NCBI GenBank assembly: GCA_011391185.1
Contig: JAABRB010000188.1
Coordinates: 1 to 7,058, forward strand
Length of the DNA stretch: 7,058 nt
Direction of reading: 5' to 3'
From: Betaproteobacteria bacterium
Lineage (GTDB): Bacteria > Pseudomonadota > Gammaproteobacteria > Burkholderiales > SG8-39
Under the pieces are notes generated by a model. That model made no database searches. It was not told the origin of the DNA and saw nothing but the letters and a program-made list of their open reading frames with translations. The position numbers and the translations under genes are program-made. Shown in pieces: positions 1-5,494 of the stretch (position 1 is the stretch's first letter; each line of letters begins with the position of its first letter).

Positions 1-74
1 TGGTTGCAGCTTCGGTCAGAGCACGCCACCACCCCGTCGCCTTCGGCGCCACCCCTCCTCGGAGAGGAGGGGAA
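1..74. repeat. REP-like repeat unit, copy 1 (74 bp, may extend past left edge)
   Basis: This segment is repeated without mismatch at 132-205, an offset of 131 bp. The two copies diverge at the next base (75 versus 206). Within it, CGCC(38-41)-TTC-GGCG(45-48) can form a short hairpin, and arms CCCTCCTC/GAGGAGGG inside 52-72 form a perfect 9-bp stem with a 3-nt GGA loop. The unit starts exactly at the window edge, so its true left boundary is unknown. Such GC-rich clustered palindromes between genes are typical of REP/BIME-like elements in proteobacteria. I cannot name the family. Confidence 0.85.
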
Positions 75-90
75 AAATGTTCTGGTCCAT

Positions 91-127
91 CCCCTCCTTT
101 TCAAGGAGGGGTCCGCCCGAAGGGCGG
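91..127. repeat. Tandem pair of palindromes between the two repeat copies
   Basis: Two perfect hairpins lie side by side. The first has arms CCCCTCCTT (91-99) and AAGGAGGGG (103-111) around a TTC loop. The second has arms CCGCCC (113-118) and GGGCGG (122-127) around a GAA loop. The first is a close variant of the 52-72 and 183-203 palindromes (CCCCTCC core, different centre), so all three are probably related units of one REP-like family. No T-run follows on either strand, which argues against a classical intrinsic terminator. Confidence 0.8.
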
Positions 128-131
128 GGGG

Positions 132-205
132 TGGTTGCAGCTTCGGTCAGAGCACGCCACCACCCCGTCGCCTTCGGCGCCACCCCTCCTCGGAGAGGAG
201 GGGAA
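132..205. repeat. REP-like repeat unit, copy 2 (74 bp)
   Basis: Exact copy of 1-74. Its terminal palindrome is at 183-203, with 9-bp arms CCCCTCCTC and GAGGAGGGG and loop GGA. GGGGTGGT at 128-135 can also pair with ACCACCCC at 159-166, so the unit is bracketed by its own longer-range inverted repeat. The cluster ends about 40 bp beyond the stop codon of the substrate-binding protein gene (stop at 246-248). It therefore lies in that gene's 3' untranslated region or between genes, where REP elements commonly affect mRNA stability or bind gyrase or integration host factor. That role is inferred. Confidence 0.85.
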
Positions 206-245
206 GAACTCCGAAGCAGCCGGGGTGGTTTGCTTTTGCGGGTCC

Positions 246-1133
246 TTATTCCGGATAGCCGTTCAGGATGAACATCGCCTTGAGCAGATCCGGCGGCTCG
301 CCGAGTGCGCCGAACCAGTTGCCGAAGATCTTGATGATCTCGCCCGTCCGGTACACGCGCGCGAGCTGGCGGTCGACCGCCAGCCGGAAGTCCGGGTCGC
401 GGCGCATCATGAGGCCGTACGGCTCGTACGAGTAGAGATCGATCGCGAGGAAGTAATCCTTGAGATCGACGTTCGCCTTCACCGCGAGTCCGAAAAGCAG
501 TATCCGGTCCGACGCGTACGCGTCGAGCTTGCCGTCGCGCACCCCCTTGAAGCCCTCGTCGTGATCCTTGACGAGAACCATCACCGGTTTGGCGAACGCC
601 TGGGATGCGACCGCCGCAAACGCTTTCTCGGTGCTGGTGCCCGCGATGATGCCGACGCGCTTGCCGTCGAGATTCTTGATGTTCTCGAGCCGCGATGCCG
701 CCTTCGCGATGTAGCTGCCCCCGTCGATGAAGGTCGGGAGACTGAAGTCCACCGTTGCGCGGCGTGACAGGGTGTTCGTGGTGGATCCGCACTCGATGTC
801 CACCTTTCCGTCCACGACCATCTTGATCCGGTCACCGACCGTGACCGGTACCCACCGGACCTTGAGATCTGGAAGCTTCAGATCGCGCCGGATTCCCGCG
901 ACCACCTCCCGGCAGAGGTCGACCGCGAATCCGATCGGCTCTTTCCCCGCATCCGTGAAGGAGAACGGCGTCGCATTTTCGCGGTAGCCGAGCGCGATGG
1001 TGCCACTCGCCTTGATCTTGTCGAGAGTGCCGCCCTTCGATTGGGCGTGTGCGGTGGTTACGAGGGTCAAGCTGACTGCCGCGGCGGCGAGCGCGCGCAG
1101 GATCAGACCGATGGGTCTGGAATTGAATTGCAT
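246..1133 (-). CDS. Amino-acid ABC transporter substrate-binding protein, glutamate/aspartate type (GltI-like)
   Basis: A 295-residue periplasmic solute-binding protein of family 3 (SBP_bac_3), expected to bind an acidic amino acid and deliver it to an ABC importer. Residues 1-30 form a Sec signal peptide (basic start, hydrophobic 8-27, AHA cleavage site before Gln31). The mature part begins with the family pattern LDKIKASGTIALGYRENATP, in which Arg51 matches the ligand-contacting Arg of GltI. GSTTNT at 116-121 followed by Arg124/125 and a DFS motif (129-131) is the characteristic glutamate/aspartate-binding segment. Length is normal for the family (about 300). The ATG at 1133-1131 is preceded by AAGGA (1145-1141) with a 7-nt gap, which fixes the start. 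No permease or ATPase gene is visible. Downstream lies a repeat cluster, upstream a divergent operon. The exact ligand (Glu, Asp or another polar amino acid) is uncertain. Confidence 0.93.
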   Translation of the reverse strand: MQFNSRPIGLILRALAAAAVSLTLVTTAHAQSKGGTLDKIKASGTIALGYRENATPFSFTDAGKEPIGFAVDLCREVVAGIRRDLKLPDLKVRWVPVTVGDRIKMVVDGKVDIECGSTTNTLSRRATVDFSLPTFIDGGSYIAKAASRLENIKNLDGKRVGIIAGTSTEKAFAAVASQAFAKPVMVLVKDHDEGFKGVRDGKLDAYASDRILLFGLAVKANVDLKDYFLAIDLYSYEPYGLMMRRDPDFRLAVDRQLARVYRTGEIIKIFGNWFGALGEPPDLLKAMFILNGYPE

Positions 1134-1140
1134 GTGGGAT

Positions 1141-1145
1141 TCCTT
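1141..1145 (-). promoter_or_regulatory. Ribosome binding site of the substrate-binding protein gene
   Basis: On the minus strand AAGGA sits 7 nt before the ATG at 1133. It supports that start over any internal candidate and matches the position of the signal peptide. Confidence 0.7.
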
Positions 1146-1168
1146 GTAATCGGGAGAGGTGCGGGTCG

Positions 1169-1174
1169 ATTATG
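1169..1174 (-). promoter_or_regulatory. Possible -10 element for the substrate-binding protein gene
   Basis: The minus strand reads CATAAT here, five of six matches to TATAAT, about 35 nt before the start codon. At 17-nt spacing the -35 position reads CGAAAG, which is a poor match. The promoter would therefore be weak or activator-dependent. The assignment rests on one hexamer in the only non-coding gap upstream of the gene. Confidence 0.35.
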
Positions 1175-1203
1175 CCAGAGACGACCGCACTCTTTCGCTG
1201 CGC

Positions 1204-1209
1204 TAGAAT
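1204..1209 (+). promoter_or_regulatory. Likely -10 element of the four-gene operon
   Basis: TAGAAT within GCTAGAATC matches the sigma-70 -10 consensus at five of six positions, and this wording is common in GC-rich betaproteobacterial promoters. It lies 45 nt before the ATG at 1255. No good -35 is seen at 16-18 nt spacing (ACGACC or neighbours). It lies 29 bp from the opposing candidate -10 at 1169-1174, so the two promoters would be back to back with overlapping footprints. Confidence 0.45.
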
Positions 1210-1241
1210 CAACGACTTTTCGGCCCTTTGGGCGGCCGCGC

Positions 1242-1246
1242 AGGAG
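1242..1246 (+). promoter_or_regulatory. Ribosome binding site of the SIMPL protein gene
   Basis: AGGAG with an 8-nt gap to the ATG at 1255. This decides the start in favour of that ATG over the upstream in-frame TTG at 1228. Confidence 0.75.
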
Positions 1247-1254
1247 TTCATCAC

Positions 1255-2001
1255 ATGCCTACTGCTCGATTCAGCACGCGATTCATTTCTTGGGTCTTCG
1301 CGCGACTCATCATTTATCTCGTCGCTCCGCTGTTCGCGACGCTCGCGGTCGTTGCGGGGACGGGCGCGGCGGAGGGCGTCCGCTACAACCAGGTCGAGCT
1401 GCGCGCGGAGGTATCGCGGGACGTGCCGAACGATCTGATGAGCGCGCGCCTCAGCGTCGAGGCGCACGATTCGACGCCGGCGGAAGTCGCGGCGGCTCTC
1501 AATCGGGCCACGGCCGAGGCGATCATCACCGCGGCGGCATTCGATCGGGTCAAGGCGCAAACCGGGCAGACCTACACGTATCCGGTGTACGACCGGAATC
1601 AGCGACTCGTCGGGTGGCGTGGCCGAGCGGAAGTCCGCGTGGAAAGCCAGGACTTCCCGGCGCTCGCGCAGCTCGCCGCCAAACTGCAGCCGAGCATGCA
1701 GCTCGGTGGCATCGCGTTCACGATCTCGCCGGCGCAACGACGCAGGGTCGAAAGCGAGCTGATCACCGAAGCCGTGGAAGCGTTTCGCGCCCGGGCGGTG
1801 ATCGCGCAGCGCGCGCTCGGCGGTCAGTCGTACCGGATCCGGCAGATCGCGCTCGATACCGGCGGCGCGCCGTCGCCGCGTCCGTTCGCGACGACGCGTG
1901 CCGCACCCGCCGCCATCGCGGCCGAGGCGCCGCCTCCGGTATTCGAAGGGGGCGAGACGCGCGTCCAGGTGTCGGCCAGCGGCCTGATCGAAGTGGAGTG
2001 A
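1255..2001 (+). CDS. SIMPL-domain (DUF541/BP26-type) exported protein
   Basis: A 248-residue protein with one SIMPL domain, the family that includes Brucella BP26/OMP28 and forms ring-shaped oligomers in the periplasm. Its molecular role is not settled. A basic N-terminus and hydrophobic stretch (about residues 10-36) form a signal peptide or membrane anchor, with GTGAA (35-39) a plausible cleavage site. The SIMPL body follows from about residue 42 (VRYNQVELRAEVSRDVPNDL, then alternating strand/helix segments) to about 205. After a Pro/Ala-rich linker it ends with the typical closing strand (VQVSASGLIEVE). The ATG at 1255 is chosen because AGGAG (1242-1246) precedes it by 8 nt. An in-frame TTG at 1228 has no ribosome site. 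It is first in a four-gene operon, and its TGA overlaps the next gene's GTG. Confidence 0.85.
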   Translation: MPTARFSTRFISWVFARLIIYLVAPLFATLAVVAGTGAAEGVRYNQVELRAEVSRDVPNDLMSARLSVEAHDSTPAEVAAALNRATAEAIITAAAFDRVKAQTGQTYTYPVYDRNQRLVGWRGRAEVRVESQDFPALAQLAAKLQPSMQLGGIAFTISPAQRRRVESELITEAVEAFRARAVIAQRALGGQSYRIRQIALDTGGAPSPRPFATTRAAPAAIAAEAPPPVFEGGETRVQVSASGLIEVE

Positions 2002-3212
2002 GCAACGTCGTTCTGGCCGTCGTCGTCACGCTGGCCGCGCAGGCGATCGTCTCGACGGCGATCATCGCGCCTGCGGTCATCGCGCCGGCGGCCGCATCCG
2101 ACCTCGGTGTCGCGCCCCAATCGGTCGGGCTGTTCGTCGCGCTTTCGTACACGTTCGCCATGGCCTCCGGCCTGACCGTGAGCGGGCTCGTGACGCGATT
2201 CGGTCCGCTGCGGACCTGCCAGATCGCGGTGCTTCTCGGCGCCGCGGGACTTGCGCTCGGCGCTCCCGGATCGATCGCCCTCGTCTTCGGCGCCGCCGCA
2301 TTGATCGGCTACGGCTACGGGATGGTCACGCCGACCAGCTCGCACATCCTCATCCAATCCGCGCCGCGCGAGCAGCTCGCGTTCATCTTCTCGGTCAAGC
2401 AGACCGGTGTTCCGATCGGGGGCGCGCTCGCGGGCGTGCTGATTCCACCGCTCGTGCTGGCGTTGGGCTGGCATCCGACCCTGCTCGTGCTCGCGGCGGG
2501 GTGCGCGCTCGCTGCGATCCTGATGCAGCCTGCGCGCGCGCGTTTCGACCGGCGGCGCGAGCCGGCCCGCAAGTCGAGCTTCTCGGAGATGGTTGCGCCG
2601 GTGAAGCTCGTGGCCGCGACGCCCGCGTTGCGCGTGCTCGCCGCGCTGTCGCTGGTCTACGCGCAGGTCCAGCTGGCGTTCATGACCTACTTCGTGCTTT
2701 TCCTCAACCTGGAGCTCGGTCTGACACTCGTCGCCGCGGGGCTGATCTATGCCGTCGCGCACTTGGCGAGCATCGTCGGACGAATTGCATGGGGGATCGT
2801 CGCCGACCGGCGGTTCGCGCCGCGCATCGTGCTCTCCGTGCTGGGACTCGCGTCGGGACTCTGCGGTCTCGTGACCGCGGTTGCGGCGCCGGGGTGGCCG
2901 ACGGCAGCGCTCGGCGCGCTCGGCGCGCTCTACGGCGCTACGGCCGTCGGATGGAACGGGGTCTATCTGGCCCAAGTGGCGCGCAGCGCGCCGGACGGCC
3001 AGGTTGGCGCAGCGACCGGCGGCACGCAGTTCTTCACTTTCGCGGGGGCGCTGTCCGGCCCGCCGCTGTTTGCCGCGCTGGTCTGGCTGACCGACGGCTT
3101 TCGCGCGGGCTTCGTCTTGTTTGCGGTGCTTCCCTTCCTGGTCGGCGTGTGGCTGCTGCTCGCGGCGCGACCCGGCACGCCGACAGTCGACGCAGCCGGC
3201 ACGACGCGATGA
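1998..3212 (+). CDS. MFS transporter, 12 transmembrane segments
   Basis: A 404-residue major facilitator superfamily permease of the inner membrane. Twelve hydrophobic segments can be read: TM1 begins immediately (VLAVVVTLAAQAIVSTAI), and six-segment halves are separated by a basic cytoplasmic loop (ARARFDRRREPARKSS) after TM6. GLVTRFGPLR at 63-72, between TM2 and TM3, is a degenerate MFS motif A that lacks the usual Asp. The loop before TM5 carries SVKQTGVPIGG, a sequence shared by a group of proteobacterial MFS proteins of unassigned substrate. The start is a GTG at 1998-2000 that overlaps the preceding stop as GTGA. The frame stays open far upstream, but TM1 follows this codon directly and nothing upstream resembles protein of this family. 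No strong ribosome site is seen, so translation is probably coupled to the SIMPL gene. Substrate and direction of transport cannot be read from the sequence. Confidence 0.9.
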   Translation: MSNVVLAVVVTLAAQAIVSTAIIAPAVIAPAAASDLGVAPQSVGLFVALSYTFAMASGLTVSGLVTRFGPLRTCQIAVLLGAAGLALGAPGSIALVFGAAALIGYGYGMVTPTSSHILIQSAPREQLAFIFSVKQTGVPIGGALAGVLIPPLVLALGWHPTLLVLAAGCALAAILMQPARARFDRRREPARKSSFSEMVAPVKLVAATPALRVLAALSLVYAQVQLAFMTYFVLFLNLELGLTLVAAGLIYAVAHLASIVGRIAWGIVADRRFAPRIVLSVLGLASGLCGLVTAVAAPGWPTAALGALGALYGATAVGWNGVYLAQVARSAPDGQVGAATGGTQFFTFAGALSGPPLFAALVWLTDGFRAGFVLFAVLPFLVGVWLLLAARPGTPTVDAAGTTR

Positions 3213-3841
3213 GCGCGACCACCGAATCCGTGGTCCTGTTGCACGGGCTCTGGATGAACCGTTTCGTGATGGGCTGGCTCGCGCATCGACTGTCGGCACA
3301 CGGCTACGCTGTGCATCTCTTCGGCTACCCGTCCTTCGCGCGCGCGCTGGACGCGAACGCGGAATCGCTCGCGCGCTTCCTCGGCGCGCTCCCCGCGCCG
3401 ACACTGCATCTCGTCGGCCACAGCCTGGGCGGCGTGACGGCGATTGCGAGCCTGGCTGCGCGCCCCGACCCGCGTGTGCGCAGGATGGTGCTCCTCGGCG
3501 CGCCGGTGCGCGGCAGCGCGGCGGGTATGCAGATCGCCGCACACCGCATCGGCCGCCCGTTCCTCGGTCGCAGCGCAGGCGTCTGGGGGATCACGCCGGT
3601 GCACCACGCGCCGGCCGGGGTCGAGGTGGGGGTGATCGCCGGAACCCGCCGACTCGGACTCGGCGCGGTTTTCACCCGGCTGACCGGCCCGAACGACGGC
3701 GTCGTGACCGTTGCCGAAACCGGGCTTCCGGGTGCGCATGACACGGTGACGGTGCATGTCGGACACAGTCAGATGCTCGTATCTCCGACGGTCGCCCGGC
3801 AAACCGGGCAATTCCTGCGCACCGGGCGGTTCATCCGGTGA
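3209..3841 (+). CDS. Alpha/beta-fold hydrolase (small lipase/esterase-like)
   Basis: A 210-residue serine hydrolase of the alpha/beta fold. The oxyanion-hole HG is at residues 12-13 (VVLLHGLW), the nucleophile elbow GHSLGG is at 70-75 with Ser72, the acid is probably Asp163 in GPNDGVV, and the base is probably His186 in VGHSQM. The whole catalytic triad is therefore present. The protein is short for the fold, with little room for a lid between strands 6 and 7, and it has no signal peptide, so it is likely cytoplasmic. GHSLGG and the fold resemble lipase- or PGAP1-like esterases, but the substrate is unknown. The ATG at 3209 overlaps the MFS stop as ATGA, with no clear ribosome site, so translation is likely coupled. 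The stop overlaps the next gene's GTG. Confidence 0.88.
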   Translation: MSATTESVVLLHGLWMNRFVMGWLAHRLSAHGYAVHLFGYPSFARALDANAESLARFLGALPAPTLHLVGHSLGGVTAIASLAARPDPRVRRMVLLGAPVRGSAAGMQIAAHRIGRPFLGRSAGVWGITPVHHAPAGVEVGVIAGTRRLGLGAVFTRLTGPNDGVVTVAETGLPGAHDTVTVHVGHSQMLVSPTVARQTGQFLRTGRFIR

Positions 3842-5016
3842 CGGACGTCCGCCACGCGATCGCCCTGGCGACAGTGCTCGCGCTCGCAGGCTGCGCAACG
3901 TCCGGGTATTACGCGCAGGCCGTGTCCGGGCACTTCGAGATCATGCGCCGCGCGAAACCGATTCCGGAGCGGATCGCGGACCCCGCGACGCCGCCCGCGC
4001 TGCGCGCCAGGCTCGAACGCGCGCAGGCAATACGCGATTTCGCGAGCCGCGAGCTCGGGCTGCCCGAGAACGGAAGCTATCGCAGCTATGCCGACCTCGG
4101 TCGGCCGTACGTGGTCTGGAACGTTTTCGTGGCGCCGGAGTTCTCGGTCACGGCGCGGGAATCGTGCTTTCCCGTCGCCGGGTGCGTGGGCTACCGTGGC
4201 TACTACGCGCCCGCCGAGGCCGAGCGGTACGGCGACGAGTGGCGCGCGCGCGGCGACGACGTGTACATCGGCGGCGTGCCGGCCTATTCGACGCTGGGCT
4301 GGTTCGACGATCCGGTCCTCAGCACGTTCATCCGCTATCCGGACGCGGAGCTCGCGCGGCTGCTCTTCCACGAGCTTGCCCACCAGGAGGCGTACGTCAA
4401 GGACGACACCGTCTTCAACGAGTCGTTTGCGGTGGCCGTCGAGCGCGAAGGGGTGCGGCGCTGGTTGGCGCGCCATGGAACGGAGGCGGATCGGAGCGCG
4501 TACGTCGCGGCGCAGGCGCGCAAGCAGGAGTTCGTGGCGCTCGTCCTGCGTTACCGCGACCGGCTCGCCGCGCTCTACGGCGAGCCGCTTCCCGATGCCG
4601 CGAAGCGTGCCGCCAAGGCGCGCGTGATTGCGGAGATGGGGGCGGAGTATGTTGCGCTGAAAGCGAGCTGGGACGGATACTCCGGATACGACCGGTTTTT
4701 CGCGCAGAAGCCGGGAAACGCACACTTCGCCTCGATCGCGACCTATTCGCAGCTCGTGCCGGCGTTCGAGGCGCTGCTTGCGGAAGAAGGCGACGATCTT
4801 GCGCGCTTCTATGCTGCGGTGAAGAAAATCGCCGCGCTGCCGAAAGCCGAGCGCGACGCGAAGCTCAGGAAAGCGGCAGCGATACGACCTTCCGGAACCC
4901 CGCCCGTTTCGCGAGCCCCGCGTGCCAGGCCTCGAGATGCGTCAACGACGGCCTTTCGATCGGGAGCATCATCCAGTTGTAGACGTGGCAACCGAGCGGA
5001 ATGTCGCCCATCGTGA
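3838..5016 (+). CDS. Lipoprotein metallopeptidase, predicted aminopeptidase family (COG4324-like), with an abnormal C-terminal tail
   Basis: A 392-residue predicted zinc peptidase anchored as a lipoprotein. The start is a GTG overlapping the hydrolase stop (GTGA). A short hydrophobic leader ends in the lipobox LAGC with Cys19, so the mature protein should be membrane-bound in the periplasm. The catalytic motif HELAH is at 178-182. NESFA, with Glu195, thirteen residues after the second His, is the likely third zinc ligand, as in gluzincins. The text around these motifs matches the predicted aminopeptidase family. Peptidase activity is inferred from homology. Recognisable family sequence ends near residue 340 (ALPKAERDAKLRK). 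From residue 344 the reading frame is antisense to the GST gene and becomes an Arg/Ser/Pro-rich tail of about 50 residues. An ancestral stop near 4870 may have been lost, or a sequencing frameshift may hide it. It is the last gene of its operon. Confidence 0.83.
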   Translation: MTDVRHAIALATVLALAGCATSGYYAQAVSGHFEIMRRAKPIPERIADPATPPALRARLERAQAIRDFASRELGLPENGSYRSYADLGRPYVVWNVFVAPEFSVTARESCFPVAGCVGYRGYYAPAEAERYGDEWRARGDDVYIGGVPAYSTLGWFDDPVLSTFIRYPDAELARLLFHELAHQEAYVKDDTVFNESFAVAVEREGVRRWLARHGTEADRSAYVAAQARKQEFVALVLRYRDRLAALYGEPLPDAAKRAAKARVIAEMGAEYVALKASWDGYSGYDRFFAQKPGNAHFASIATYSQLVPAFEALLAEEGDDLARFYAAVKKIAALPKAERDAKLRKAAAIRPSGTPPVSRAPRARPRDASTTAFRSGASSSCRRGNRAECRPS

Positions 5017-5485
5017 GGGCGTCTCCGGCGATATAGGGGCGCTCGGCGAGCACGGCGTCCACCATGCCGAGCAGCTCGCCCGATCGCGTGATGCTCGTGG
5101 CGATGGCCCTTGAGTCGCGCTCGGCCGGGGGCGTGCGCACCAGGCCCCAGAACGCGGTGCGCATCGCGGGATTGAGCGTGCTCACCACCCAGTCCATCCA
5201 GCGGTCCGCGTCGGCACGGACCCGCGGATCATCGGGCCACAGCGCTCCGGCGCCGTGCTTTGCCGCGAGGTAGCGCACGATCGCGTGAGATTCCCAGAGC
5301 ACGAAGCCGTCGTCCTCGATGGTCGGCACGAGGCCGTTCGGATTGAGCTTGCGAAACTCCGGCGTATCCACCACGCCGTGCTCGCGACCCGCATCGATCC
5401 GTTCGTATGCGAGGCCCAGCTCCTCGGCGCACCAGAGCGCCTTCTTGACGTTGACTGAATTGTTTCTTCCCCAAATTTTCAGCAT
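4865..5485 (-). CDS. Glutathione S-transferase family protein
   Basis: A 206-residue cytosolic-type GST that would conjugate glutathione to electrophiles or use it in reduction or isomerisation. The N-terminal thioredoxin-like domain (1-75) begins MLKIWGRNNSVNVKKALWCA, where Ser10 or a neighbouring Asn is the likely thiol-stabilising residue. Val53-Pro54 is the cis-proline site, and Glu65-Ser66 (ESHAI) binds the gamma-glutamyl part of glutathione. The helical domain follows (about 88-206), with the N-capping box TMGD at 158-161. Length is typical and the C-terminus looks complete, so the GST is the well-defended partner in the overlap with the peptidase gene. The ATG at 5485 follows the GGT-family stop by 7 nt. 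Its AGGA (5494-5491) overlaps that TAG, indicating co-transcription and probable translational coupling. The substrate is unknown. Confidence 0.93.
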   Translation of the reverse strand: MLKIWGRNNSVNVKKALWCAEELGLAYERIDAGREHGVVDTPEFRKLNPNGLVPTIEDDGFVLWESHAIVRYLAAKHGAGALWPDDPRVRADADRWMDWVVSTLNPAMRTAFWGLVRTPPAERDSRAIATSITRSGELLGMVDAVLAERPYIAGDALTMGDIPLGCHVYNWMMLPIERPSLTHLEAWHAGLAKRAGFRKVVSLPLS

Positions 5486-5490
5486 CGTTG

Positions 5491-5494
5491 TCCT
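5491..5494 (-). promoter_or_regulatory. Ribosome binding site of the GST gene inside the preceding stop codon
   Basis: AGGA on the minus strand overlaps the TAG stop (5495-5493) of the GGT-family gene and sits 5 nt before the GST ATG. Ribosomes finishing the first gene would uncover the start of the second. Confidence 0.5.

Noticed and set aside
52..203. Hairpins at 52-72, 91-111 and 183-203 as intrinsic terminators of the substrate-binding protein gene.
   Set aside because: Stems are strong, but no T-run follows them in the direction of transcription on the minus strand. The duplicated, clustered layout fits REP-like repeats better.
1..205. Two identical repeats with a gap, considered as a CRISPR remnant.
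   Set aside because: There are only two 74-bp copies, the spacer itself consists of palindromes, and no cas gene is present.
4..258. Small open frames across the repeat cluster.
   Set aside because: They consist entirely of repeat sequence, have no ribosome site, and translate to Pro/Arg/Gly-rich text repeated by the duplication.
1223..1233. GCCC-TTT-GGGC mini-hairpin in the leader of the plus-strand operon.
   Set aside because: A 4-bp stem is expected often by chance in GC-rich DNA, and no attenuator or riboswitch structure surrounds it.
1228..1254. TTG at 1228 as an earlier start of the SIMPL protein.
   Set aside because: It has no ribosome site and would place non-signal sequence ahead of the signal peptide. 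The ATG at 1255 has AGGAG at good spacing.
1041..1997. Upstream extension of the MFS reading frame.
   Set aside because: The translation is low-complexity Arg/Gly/Ala text overlapping the start of the minus-strand gene and all of the SIMPL gene. The permease begins at the GTG at 1998.
1824..3542. Long minus-strand open frame of 572 codons opposite the MFS and hydrolase genes.
   Set aside because: Its product is Arg/Asp/Gly-rich with no recognisable domain and lies antisense to clearly conserved protein. This is the usual by-product of high GC content.
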